This document shows, piece after piece, positions 55,466-62,766 of a DNA stretch of 64,000 nucleotides. Position numbers and translations under genes: made by a program. Source of the DNA: Lentibacillus sp. CBA3610 (GTDB taxonomy: Bacteria > Bacillota > Bacilli > Bacillales > Amphibacillaceae). The stretch covers positions 2,976,001-3,040,000 of the forward strand of contig NZ_CP035925.1 in NCBI RefSeq assembly GCF_013373365.1, given 5' to 3'. The notes below the pieces were generated by a model. It worked only from the letters and a program-made list of their open reading frames with translations. It did not search any database and was not told where the DNA came from. How positions within the stretch are numbered: the stretch's first letter is position 1; every line of letters starts with the position of its first letter.

Positions 55466-56431
55466 TTACGCGCCCCCTTCGCTCAGTGCCTCGTAAATCG
55501 TGTTGACGTTGTGACGATACATGCCAATATAGGTGCCCTTTTCAGTCCCGGATTCACCCATCGCGTCGGAAAACAGTTCACCGCCCAGTTCGACTTCTAC
55601 CCCTTCATTGGATGCCCCTTCAATCACAGCTTGAATCGAATCCTGATTCACGCTGCTTTCCACAAAAATGGCAGGCACCTCATACGCCTTAATCACTTCA
55701 ATGGTTTCATTGACATCTGATACACCAATTTCATCTTCTGTACTTAAACCTTGCAGTCCAACAACTTCCATATCATGCATCTCTCCAAAATAGCCAAAAG
55801 CATCATGTGCTGTTACAAGAACCCTTTGATCATCCGGGATATCAGCAAGTTTCTCCGATTCTGTTTTCATTTCTTTCATGTCTTCAAAATAATTTTGCTT
55901 ATTTTCTTCCAATTGATCGGCATAGTCAGGTGCATAGGCTTTCAATTCTTCAACCGCCGCATCTAAAGCTTGCTGCCATAAATTAAGGTCAAACCAAATG
56001 TGCGGGTCAACGGCACCTTCTTCGTCCGTCAGCAAAGCATCCTCCGGGAGGGTTTCCCCAATGGCCAGCACGGGTTTTGATTTGCCAATCTGCTCAAAGA
56101 CTTCCACCATATTAGCCTCTAAATCCAGACCGTTATAAAAAATCATATCCGCTTCTTCTACCGTTGAAATATCACTTTGGGTCGGATTGTATAGATGCGG
56201 ATCAACCGACGGCCCCATTAAACTTTCCACATCAACCATTTCGTCACCTATCACGGATAACGGCTCACCGATTTGCGCAATAGTTGTCACAACTCGTATT
56301 TCGTCATCAGTGTTGTCATTATTATCTGATTCGCTCGCAGCATTCTCTTCCTCAGACACACAAGCTGTCATAAACAATACCAGCATGCTTAGTACCACGA
56401 ACCCACCTATCCTTTGACGCAAACAATGCAT
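55466..56431 (-). CDS. mntA: Manganese-binding lipoprotein MntA
   Basis: A 321-aa cluster A-I solute-binding lipoprotein that captures Mn2+ (possibly Zn2+) outside the membrane. The signal peptide ends in the lipobox FMTAC (Cys about 24), followed by an acidic linker. Metal-site segments are GPSVDPHLYNP (His), AVDPHIWFDL (His), AIFVESSV (Glu) and LFSDAMG (Asp). There is no His-rich loop, which favours Mn over Zn. The ATG at 56431 follows GGGAGAGG. First gene of the operon with a strong promoter. Confidence 0.9.
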   Translation of the reverse strand: MHCLRQRIGGFVVLSMLVLFMTACVSEEENAASESDNNDNTDDEIRVVTTIAQIGEPLSVIGDEMVDVESLMGPSVDPHLYNPTQSDISTVEEADMIFYNGLDLEANMVEVFEQIGKSKPVLAIGETLPEDALLTDEEGAVDPHIWFDLNLWQQALDAAVEELKAYAPDYADQLEENKQNYFEDMKEMKTESEKLADIPDDQRVLVTAHDAFGYFGEMHDMEVVGLQGLSTEDEIGVSDVNETIEVIKAYEVPAIFVESSVNQDSIQAVIEGASNEGVEVELGGELFSDAMGESGTEKGTYIGMYRHNVNTIYEALSEGGA

Positions 56432-56465
56432 TTTTACCTCTCCCTTCATTTTTTCATTAATACTT

Positions 56466-56577
56466 AAAAGTTGCATCAGGTAAACTTTTGATTTGTTATC
56501 AATCATTTTATGTAGTTTATTTGTAATTGTCAATACATTTTTACCTTTTATTACTTTTTTTACTTAGGTAAACTTTT
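56466..56577 (-). promoter_or_regulatory. mntABCD promoter and two candidate MntR operators
   Basis: On the minus strand TTGACA (56528-56533) and TAAAAT (56505-56510) are 17 bp apart, giving a near-consensus sigma-A promoter. AGGTAAACTTTT occurs at 56478-56489 (downstream of the start site, within an AAAAGTT/AACTTTT inverted repeat) and again at 56566-56577 (upstream of the -35). The upstream copy overlaps the palindrome TTTAC-TTAG-GTAAA (56559-56572). Binding by MntR/DtxR-type metalloregulator is inferred. Confidence 0.65.
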
Positions 56578-56606
56578 TATGTATGTGCGAGTAGATTTTA
56601 ATGTCC

Positions 56607-56644
56607 AAAAAAAGGGGGCAATTCTCATGATTAAGAACTGCCCC
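56607..56644 (-). terminator. Terminator, GGGGGCAATTCT hairpin
   Basis: GGGGCAATTCT pairs with AGAACTGCCCC and the minus-strand end has a T run (A run on the plus strand). It resembles the hairpins at 51741 and 59302. Confidence 0.65.
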
Positions 56645-56705
56645 ATGCCATTTTTGGAATTTAACTATTCAACTATTGAACCGCAATTTCTCCTGTTTTA
56701 AAACC

Positions 56706-56740
56706 AAAAAACCGCATGTCAACAGACGTGCGGCTTTTTT
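56706..56740. terminator. Bidirectional terminator
   Basis: AAAAAACCGCATGTC (56706-56720) pairs with GACGTGCGGCTTTTTT (56725-56740), with A and T runs on both sides. It lies after the 56783-56974 gene. Confidence 0.75.
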
Positions 56741-56782
56741 CACTTAAATAAACTATGAATCATCCTAATAGATTGTCTGATA

Positions 56783-56974
56783 TTAAAAAAGATTGAAAAC
56801 CCACCTAACAAACTGCACAATCAAACGGGGGAAAAATAGCAATACATCAGCTATGGTCACAAGCCACTCGAAACGGTCATATTTTTTATGCGTCTTACCC
56901 GTTTTTTGCGTTATAATAATCGCCTCCTCATTTGGCCTTATGATCGATTTCTGCATAGTTATCACGATTACCAT
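56783..56974 (-). CDS. Small hydrophobic-tailed protein, probable non-AUG start
   Basis: The likely product has about 43 aa: a basic N-terminus TQKTGKTHKKYDRF followed by a C-terminal membrane helix (LLFFPRLIVQFVRWVF). The ATG at 56974 has no ribosome-binding site and gives an unconvincing extension. GAGGAGG lies just before in-frame ATT (56917) and ATA (56914), which would be ideally spaced. It follows the DUF3267 gene. Function is unknown, and the real start is probably 56914. Confidence 0.5.
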   Translation of the reverse strand: MVIVITMQKSIIRPNEEAIIITQKTGKTHKKYDRFEWLVTIADVLLFFPRLIVQFVRWVFNLF

Positions 56975-56977
56975 GAA

Positions 56978-57553
56978 TCAGTCCATGTCATTTTCCAAAG
57001 ACCAATCATAATCATCCCGTTCATACACTGTGAACTGTGGTTTGCTTGGATGATCCAGAACGAGAGCCGAATTCGGAAATTTGGCCAGCTTCCGGTATAG
57101 GGCAATATCCCCCAAACACCCTGTCATCAAGATGATTCCCAAAAAAGATAAAGGCAATAAGTCGATCGAAACACCAAGTGCAAGCGGCAAAATCCCTGTT
57201 GGAATCAATGGAAGCAGCAGTACCTTTTTCATATGAACGGCTTTTACCGGTTTTTTAGCATGGGCATAAGCAGCACCCAATTTCCAATTAATGCCCCATG
57301 CCAGCTCCTGCCGTGGTACACCGGCTATATAGCGAAAACCCATCAAATGGATTGCCTCGTGAATACAGACGATTATGATCATTGCAGCCAAAAACAGTAT
57401 TAATCCGGGAAGGGTCACCGTAAAGCCAGCCTCTCCAAAAATGGCTAAATGTATAATCGGTACACCGAAAAGCATGACGATCGTCACAATAAGAGCCCAA
57501 ATATTCAGTTTAACCATTGAAATGGATACGACGGTTCCCTGTTTGTAATCCAT
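56978..57553 (-). CDS. DUF3267 membrane zinc-metalloprotease-like protein
   Basis: A 191-aa protein with four transmembrane segments. It carries the zinc-binding HEAIH motif (65-69) in the second helix and a later LLPLIPTGILPLALG segment, as in DUF3267 proteins related to site-2 proteases. The C-terminal tail is acidic and cytoplasmic. The ATG follows ACGGGTGA. Substrate unknown. Confidence 0.8.
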   Translation of the reverse strand: MDYKQGTVVSISMVKLNIWALIVTIVMLFGVPIIHLAIFGEAGFTVTLPGLILFLAAMIIIVCIHEAIHLMGFRYIAGVPRQELAWGINWKLGAAYAHAKKPVKAVHMKKVLLLPLIPTGILPLALGVSIDLLPLSFLGIILMTGCLGDIALYRKLAKFPNSALVLDHPSKPQFTVYERDDYDWSLENDMD

Positions 57554-57659
57554 AGATTCACCCGTATTTCCATAAGACTTAACTTAATATACGTCCAATC
57601 AGTCTCAAAGTTTCATAATTTTTCCGGACGGGCGTTTATCCCGCCCGAAAACCTACACC

Positions 57660-58382
57660 TTAAAACGGATTCGTTGCCCACTGCAGCGATTGTTTAATGA
57701 AAATACGCGGATGCAATTTCAGTTGTGACACCATATATTCAGCAAGGTCTTCCGGCTGCATGAATTTCTCTTTATCATTTTTATCAGGATTATCACCGAA
57801 TATCATGTCCGTCCCGACCATACTCGGATTCAATGTAAAGACCCGTATATTATGCGGGCGCACTTCCTGCATGAGCGCTTCTGTCATGCCCTGCACCGCA
57901 AACTTGGATGCACTGTAGGACGTTGAACCGGCCGTTCCTTTCAGTCCGCTGCTTGATGAGATATTAATGATGTCACCCTGATTTTTCTCGATCATTTGCG
58001 GCAAAACGGCACGTGTCACATGATATGTACCGAATACATTGGTCTCAACAGTGCGCTTCCAGTCTGTCGGATCAATCTCCAGAAAATCACCGTGCATGCC
58101 GACACCCGCATTATTAATGAGAATATCTGCCGTGCCGAGATCATTCTTCAGCTGCGTTATCGCTTGATTAACAGCTTCCATATCTGCAATATCAGCAGTC
58201 ACGTAATGTGCACTGACACCATATGTCCTAGCTTCTTCTGCGACTGCTTTCAGTTTGCTCTCCGTCCGGGCAATCAACCCGACATAAACACCTTCACGTG
58301 CGAGCTCCAGCGCTGTTGCACGCCCAATACCACTTCCGGCACCTGTAATATAGGCGATTTTCCCTTTGATATCTTGTCCCAT
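57660..58382 (-). CDS. SDR-family 3-oxoacyl-ACP reductase-like protein
   Basis: A 240-aa NAD(P)-dependent short-chain dehydrogenase. The cofactor motif TGAGSGIG is at 13-20, NNAG at 90-93, the catalytic Ser in ISSSSG (about 142-146), Tyr156 and Lys160 (YSASK). It resembles FabG-like and B. subtilis YqjQ/YugI-type SDRs; the substrate is unknown. The ATG follows AGGGTGA. Single gene. Confidence 0.88.
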   Translation of the reverse strand: MGQDIKGKIAYITGAGSGIGRATALELAREGVYVGLIARTESKLKAVAEEARTYGVSAHYVTADIADMEAVNQAITQLKNDLGTADILINNAGVGMHGDFLEIDPTDWKRTVETNVFGTYHVTRAVLPQMIEKNQGDIINISSSSGLKGTAGSTSYSASKFAVQGMTEALMQEVRPHNIRVFTLNPSMVGTDMIFGDNPDKNDKEKFMQPEDLAEYMVSQLKLHPRIFIKQSLQWATNPF

Positions 58383-58509
58383 TGTATATCACCCTTTTGA
58401 CATTAGTATTTATCATCATTGTACGTGCTGGATAGTGCATATTCCAGTGAAAAATCTATCGAGAATTAACTTAAAGGACTGATCATTGAACGCCATTGTC
58501 CACCAGTCA

Positions 58510-58716
58510 TTACAAAAAATAGATGAGAGCAGAAATACCAAGTGAAGCAAAACCGGCCAATCCAAAATACAGTGCCGGTTTCAGCCTCACACTCCGAGGC
58601 TCATGATATTCAGTATGAAAAGTCGTTTGCTGTTGCTCACTGCTCCTCAGACCGCCCATAAATATATTCGCCACGAAAATACATATCACCCCGACAATGA
58701 GAAAAAACGTCATCAT
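58510..58716 (-). CDS. Small membrane protein (DUF5316-like, uncertain)
   Basis: A 68-aa protein with two hydrophobic helices (about 2-20 and 48-67) separated by a polar loop with an FHTEYHEPRS stretch. That layout resembles DUF5316 proteins from memory. ATG 58716 follows AAAGGAG; an upstream ATG at 58746 has no such site. Function unknown. Confidence 0.6.
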   Translation of the reverse strand: MMTFFLIVGVICIFVANIFMGGLRSSEQQQTTFHTEYHEPRSVRLKPALYFGLAGFASLGISALIYFL

Positions 58717-58765
58717 GGCTGTTATCTCCTTTTTAAAAGACGTCATTATATACTAACCACATATA

Positions 58766-59041
58766 TCAGCCAGCACTTATAAACGCAACAAAGGTGACGA
58801 TACTCAATATGGCCAAAATATGCATGATAATACCAACAATACTGCAAATCAATCCGGAAATCGCAAAGCCCCTGCCAGTTTCATTTGTTTTGTCAATTTC
58901 TTTCAGCGCTTTTCTCGAAACGACAAGTCCTGCTATGCCAGTAAAAAACCCAATGATGGGGATGAAAATTGAAAGAATACCAAGTGTTAACGAAACAATC
59001 GAATTGCTGTTTATTTTTGCAATATCACTCAAGCGTACCAC
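58766..59041 (-). CDS. DUF4190-like membrane protein
   Basis: A 91-aa protein with two membrane helices. The repeat-like SIVSLTLGILSIFIPIIGFFTGIAGLVVSRKALKEI and GRGFAISGLICSIVGII segments are typical of DUF4190 proteins. A GTG at 59041 lies close behind GAGAGG; TTG at 59032 is possible. It is preceded by a 21-bp array (upstream in its transcription sense). Function unknown. Confidence 0.7.
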   Translation of the reverse strand: MVRLSDIAKINSNSIVSLTLGILSIFIPIIGFFTGIAGLVVSRKALKEIDKTNETGRGFAISGLICSIVGIIMHILAILSIVTFVAFISAG

Positions 59042-59088
59042 TTTCCTCTCGTCATTCGTACCTTATTCCGCAAGTTTGGGGCGCCGCT

Positions 59089-59221
59089 GCGCGAAGTTTA
59101 GTAGTTGTCGCGCGAAAATCCGTCTGAGTCGCGCGAATTTGGACCAATGTTGCGCGGAATTAAGCCATAGGTGCGCGAAATCATGCATAAGTCGCGCGAT
59201 TTCGCCCCTTCCTTGCGCGAA
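59089..59221. repeat. 21-bp tandem array, core GCGCGAA
   Basis: Seven units begin at exactly 59089, 59110, 59131, 59152, 59173, 59194 and 59215. Each has GCGCGAA (or GCGCGGA/GCGCGAT) and 14 variable bases. A diverged copy precedes at about 59068. The array lies between the flotillin gene and the DUF4190-like gene, both on the minus strand. The seven-residue repeat in overlapping ORFs is a by-product of the period. Confidence 0.92.
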
Positions 59222-59301
59222 TCAGGTCATTTTCCAGGCGTGCCAAACCGATAAAAATATCACAATGAAAGATACTGTAGGAGCTATGAATTTTATATTT
59301 T

Positions 59302-59336
59302 AAAAAGGTGCAATTCTATCAAAAAGAATTACACCC
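59302..59336 (-). terminator. floT terminator
   Basis: GGTGCAATTCT (59307-59317) pairs with AGAATTACACC (59325-59335), and the minus-strand side ends in TTTTT. It lies 20 bp after the flotillin stop. Confidence 0.7.
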
Positions 59337-59354
59337 ATTTTAATTGCTTAACGC

Positions 59355-60851
59355 TTAAGCATCATCCGCAGATTCCCTGGAAGCATCTCCCTCTGCTGAA
59401 TCGGCATTTTCATCTGATCCTTTGGCGGCCGAAGCTTCCTGGTAGTACTTTTCCTTTTGTGCGCCAAAATGATCAGCGTTGCCGCGGGACACATAGCTCT
59501 CAAGCATAGCCTTCAGATCCATACCGGTTGTTTCCTTGAGTGATTCCTGAATACTGAGCATGGTTGAGGTCACATTGTTGGCGACTTTTGATGAACCGCC
59601 CTGTGAATCACTGCCGCCCATATCGATTACCTTCATATCCTGAATTTGAGAAATTGGTGCGGAAACTTTTTCGGCATACTCAGGCAATACGTTGATCAGC
59701 ATTTCCACAATGGCTGCCTCGCCGTATTTCTCCATCGCTTCGGCCATCCGTTCTTTGGACTCGGCTTCGGCAATACCGCGCTGACGGATAACTTCTGCCT
59801 CGGATTCACCTTTAATCCGTTCTTTTTCCGCGTCGGCTTCAGCTGCTTTTGTCGTTTTATAAGCTTCCGCATCAGCAATCGAGCGGCGGCGTTTATTTTC
59901 TTCTTCTTCCAGTTCAACCGCACGCTGCTTCTCGATGTATTGAACCTTCAATTCTTCATCCTTCACTTGCTGGGCGAGGCGCTGCCGTTCCAGTTCACCC
60001 GCCTGTTCCGCGTTAGCTCTGGCACGGTTGGTTTCTTTTTCAAATTCAGCTTCCTTAATGTCTTTTTCCTTTTTGGATTGGGCAATCGCTGTCAGGCGGC
60101 GGTTTTCCTCATCCTGTGCTTCCTGATCGTTCTGCGCTTGATAAATACGGGTTTCCTTCTTCGCATCAGACTCTGCCTGATTCGCATGTTTTTGCACTTC
60201 AGCGATATGCGGACGTCCTAAGGCATCAATATAGCCATTTTCAACATCGACGTCTTCCACATCATTTAACGCAAACGATGTAATTTCAAAACCCATGCCT
60301 TTCAGATCCGCTTCAGCAATATGCTTTACTTGTGTATTAACTTCTTTAAAATCATTATAGATTTTTTCAATGGAAAGTGATGCAATAATCGCACGCAGAT
60401 GACCATTCAACACATCCCGTAATTCTGCTTCACGTTCATCCTGCTCTTTACCAAGGAATTTCTCGGCAAAATTGGCCATAATCTCCAGCTCACTGCCGAT
60501 ACTGATGACAGCTGTACTGACGACGCGCACCGGAATGCCTTCCTTCGTGTACGCCTTCTCTGAATCAACCTGCAGCTGAAAGGACGTCAAATCAATCGGT
60601 GTAGCAGTCTGAAACATACGGAGCCGATACCCGCCGCCACGGATGATTTTCACTGAACGTCCATTTTCATCCTGAAAAACATTCCGCTCTTCTTTAGGAT
60701 CTCCCAGCTTTGGCCCGGTTACGACTAACGCTTCATTGGAGCTGGCTGTTTTATAGCGGAGTCTGAAAATAATAAACGCAATCGCTCCCCCAATAATCAC
60801 TACAGCGCCAATAATGGCAAGTATTATTAAAAATAATGCATCCTGAAACAA
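59355..60851 (-). CDS. floT: Flotillin-like protein FloT
   Basis: A 498-aa lipid-raft scaffold protein anchored by an N-terminal hairpin/transmembrane segment (about 8-30). An SPFH/PHB domain (about 40-190) and a long Glu/Ala/Lys-rich coiled coil (about 220-380) follow. The C-terminus is acidic and low-complexity. A TTG at 60851 is preferred because AAGGGAG precedes it; GTG 60860 is in frame. It has a sigma-W promoter. The usual NfeD partner (yuaF) is not adjacent, unlike in B. subtilis. Confidence 0.92.
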   Translation of the reverse strand: MFQDALFLIILAIIGAVVIIGGAIAFIIFRLRYKTASSNEALVVTGPKLGDPKEERNVFQDENGRSVKIIRGGGYRLRMFQTATPIDLTSFQLQVDSEKAYTKEGIPVRVVSTAVISIGSELEIMANFAEKFLGKEQDEREAELRDVLNGHLRAIIASLSIEKIYNDFKEVNTQVKHIAEADLKGMGFEITSFALNDVEDVDVENGYIDALGRPHIAEVQKHANQAESDAKKETRIYQAQNDQEAQDEENRRLTAIAQSKKEKDIKEAEFEKETNRARANAEQAGELERQRLAQQVKDEELKVQYIEKQRAVELEEEENKRRRSIADAEAYKTTKAAEADAEKERIKGESEAEVIRQRGIAEAESKERMAEAMEKYGEAAIVEMLINVLPEYAEKVSAPISQIQDMKVIDMGGSDSQGGSSKVANNVTSTMLSIQESLKETTGMDLKAMLESYVSRGNADHFGAQKEKYYQEASAAKGSDENADSAEGDASRESADDA

Positions 60852-60918
60852 AAAACCCACTCCCTTTTAAATTATGAAATCCGATCCACGGGTCTATGTA
60901 AGTGGATCTATATTACAA

Positions 60919-60945
60919 TACGGTTACAAGCCACATAAAGTTTCA
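60919..60945 (-). promoter_or_regulatory. Sigma-W promoter of floT
   Basis: On the minus strand TGAAAC (60940-60945) and CGTA (60919-60922) are separated by 17 bp, matching the sigma-W consensus. It lies about 65-90 bp upstream of the floT start codon, consistent with the known sigma-W control of flotillin in B. subtilis. Confidence 0.75.
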
Positions 60946-61029
60946 ACATTCATATCATTCATTTAAATAAAACACTCACTTTTACCTTATTCCGGCGTGA
61001 TAGGTTATAGAAGAGCAGTCGCATACGAA

Positions 61030-61286
61030 TTAGATCACACTGGCTAAATGTTGAATCATCGATGCCGCATTCACGGCAAAACATGCCATTAAAAGGCTGC
61101 CATATACCTTTCGTCCTTCTTTGATCTCTTCAATACCTAATAACAGGAAGAACACGGGCATCACGACAAGGTAAAAATTCGGGGAGAGTTCAAAACTGCT
61201 ATCAACTGTCAAACTGTATCCCATTGTTACCCCATTGTTAAAAGAATCATCGATGCCAATACAATATTGATTATACGTAAAACCAA
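61030..61286 (-). pseudogene. DUF3953-like membrane protein, broken by 11-bp duplication
   Basis: The upstream frame begins at TTG 61286 and reads VLRIINIVLASMILLTMG then stops. After a shift it continues YSLTVDSSFELSPNFYLVVMPVFFLLLGIEEIK, together making a normal DUF3953 protein. The break is an 11-bp tandem duplication (61218-61228 and 61229-61239, 10 of 11 identical). A start at ATG 61224 would give a 64-aa tail only. Probably an inactivated gene, or a phase-variable one. Confidence 0.65.
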
Positions 61287-61315
61287 ACTATCTTGCCTCT
61301 TTCATCATTGTCATT

Positions 61316-62098
61316 TTAATCAGTATTAGGCCTCTCCCAATCGATCTCATCGCTTTCGACGAGTTCCTCAATCGTTTGTAAATGATTGGTCCCGCTAACA
61401 ATTTCATAGCGCCCGTGGGAACTTGCTGAAATGTTAGCGTAATTTTCATCCAGTTCCACACGCAATCCCTTTGTTTCAAAATGATCCTCAGCAACCTGAT
61501 TAGTCGTCTCGATCGTTACATTGTACTTCCTGAACTCATGCAAGCCATCATCTTGTTTAAGTTCCATTTCCGAAAAAACTTCCAAAATACGTCCGATTGT
61601 TTCCTTATCCTCAATCGTGACCCGGGCCTTTGTTTGCGGTATTCGTTCAGACAGGTCATTAATACGGATCGTAATGCTGTTCACTTCAGTTTCTTCATGA
61701 AGCTGCTCTGATACAACATCCTGAAATGTCGTATGTTTCATCCAGTCATCGATGAAAAATATCACCAGAACGCCAAACACACTAATGGCCATTAACAGAA
61801 GCGGAATGACATACTGTTTCGTTCCTTTCAGATATTTCCACTCCATCAATGCCTGAATACTGCACATCACGATTAACACGCACAGCAGAAACCACATCAG
61901 AGCACTGTCATTATCCCTATCAATAATCGTTGTTAAAATGATAAGACTGATGAATATACTGACAAAAATGACCCAGCGGTGGACCTTTTCGCCTTCTGTT
62001 TCAGAAATCTTCACCCGCTGCTCACCCAGCAGCCATTTGCTTAACTTAGCGTTCATTATAAGCAGTAACAGCGCCAGCCCCAATAAAGCAAGTTCCAT
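61316..62098 (-). CDS. DUF4181-like membrane protein
   Basis: A 260-aa protein with an N-terminal membrane half (helices about 1-17, 42-60, 65-85, 95-115). The soluble C-terminal half (about 140-250) is a mixed alpha/beta domain unlike any recognised family. The N-terminus fits DUF4181. The ATG follows AGGGGAT. It is probably transcribed before the DUF3953 gene. Function unknown. Confidence 0.65.
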   Translation of the reverse strand: MELALLGLALLLLIMNAKLSKWLLGEQRVKISETEGEKVHRWVIFVSIFISLIILTTIIDRDNDSALMWFLLCVLIVMCSIQALMEWKYLKGTKQYVIPLLLMAISVFGVLVIFFIDDWMKHTTFQDVVSEQLHEETEVNSITIRINDLSERIPQTKARVTIEDKETIGRILEVFSEMELKQDDGLHEFRKYNVTIETTNQVAEDHFETKGLRVELDENYANISASSHGRYEIVSGTNHLQTIEELVESDEIDWERPNTD

Positions 62099-62111
62099 AG
62101 TTGATCCCCTA

Positions 62112-62215
62112 TTCTACAGATTTCCCGTCCTCTGGCATAGGCCCGCTTTTATGTAGATACCTTTTCTGCTGATTCTCACGCTATCCTGTTGATTCCGCCG
62201 CTCTTCTGTGAGCTA
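62112..62215. repeat. Degenerate ~20-21-bp array, core CTG(C/T)TGATTC
   Basis: TCTACAGATT (62113), GTAGATAC (62153), CTGCTGATTC (62166), CTGTTGATTC (62186) and CTGTGAGC (62206) recur about every 20 bp, with weaker copies between. It lies between two minus-strand membrane protein genes. Less regular than the other arrays. Confidence 0.5.
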
Positions 62216-62398
62216 GCGATTCCGTTTCAGCAAATTGGCAGTACCTATACAGCTTAACCCCAGCACGACAATGAAGTAAGCGACTGCCTTATCACCCACC
62301 AGTCGATTAAATTCAACCAACCCAATCAAAAACAGCTGTCCGGTACCAAACAGAGTTAAACCAGACCAGAATAGTGCTTTATGCGACACGTCATTCAC
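62213..62398 (-). CDS. Small membrane protein, 61 aa
   Basis: The product has two hydrophobic helices (about 8-27 and 37-55) and a basic C-terminal end (LLKRNR). The ATG follows AAGGGATGAG. No family is recognised. The ~20-bp array begins immediately after its stop codon. Confidence 0.6.
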   Translation of the reverse strand: MNDVSHKALFWSGLTLFGTGQLFLIGLVEFNRLVGDKAVAYFIVVLGLSCIGTANLLKRNR

Positions 62399-62584
62399 TC
62401 ATCCCTTATGAATTTTTTAACGATCAAACATTACTTAACTCCATGTTCGACAAATCTACCAATATTTCCTTTCAATCAGTAAAATTCTTATAAACAAATT
62501 CATTCATGGTCATCCAAATTTGAGATAGATCAGCTGAATTCCCTAATGATACGTTTATTCATAGACGGCAAGATTAAGAAGCAC

Positions 62585-62656
62585 AAAAAGCGCTTTTCTT
62601 AATCCGGGAAAAGCGCTGGAATATCCGGGACCCGGAGACCCCGGGACATGAACCGT
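62585..62656. other. GC-rich palindromic block
   Basis: AGCGCTTTTC pairs with GGAAAAGCGCT (about 62589-62617), and CCGGGacCCGG and CCCCGGG follow. This GC-rich compound palindrome stands out in an AT-rich intergenic region and lacks a T tract. Nothing else is seen in 62399-62700. Confidence 0.4.
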
Positions 62657-62702
62657 GCAACTTTTTGAGCTTGTGCTGGCAGAATTCCTTTTACAGCATA
62701 CA

Positions 62703-62742
62703 AAAAACGTACAGTCCCTATGTCGAGAATCTGTACGTTTTT
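62703..62742. terminator. Terminator of the aldo/keto reductase gene
   Basis: AAAAACGTACAG (62703-62714) pairs with CTGTACGTTTTT (62731-62742). It works in both directions and lies after the reductase stop. Confidence 0.75.
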
Positions 62743-62766
62743 GCAATCAATATCTTTTATTTAAGT

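Noticed and set aside
58794-59303. Plus-strand ORF with a seven-residue Cys/Arg/Ala repeat
   Set aside because: By-product of the 21-bp GCGCGAA array and antisense to the DUF4190-like gene; no ribosome-binding site.
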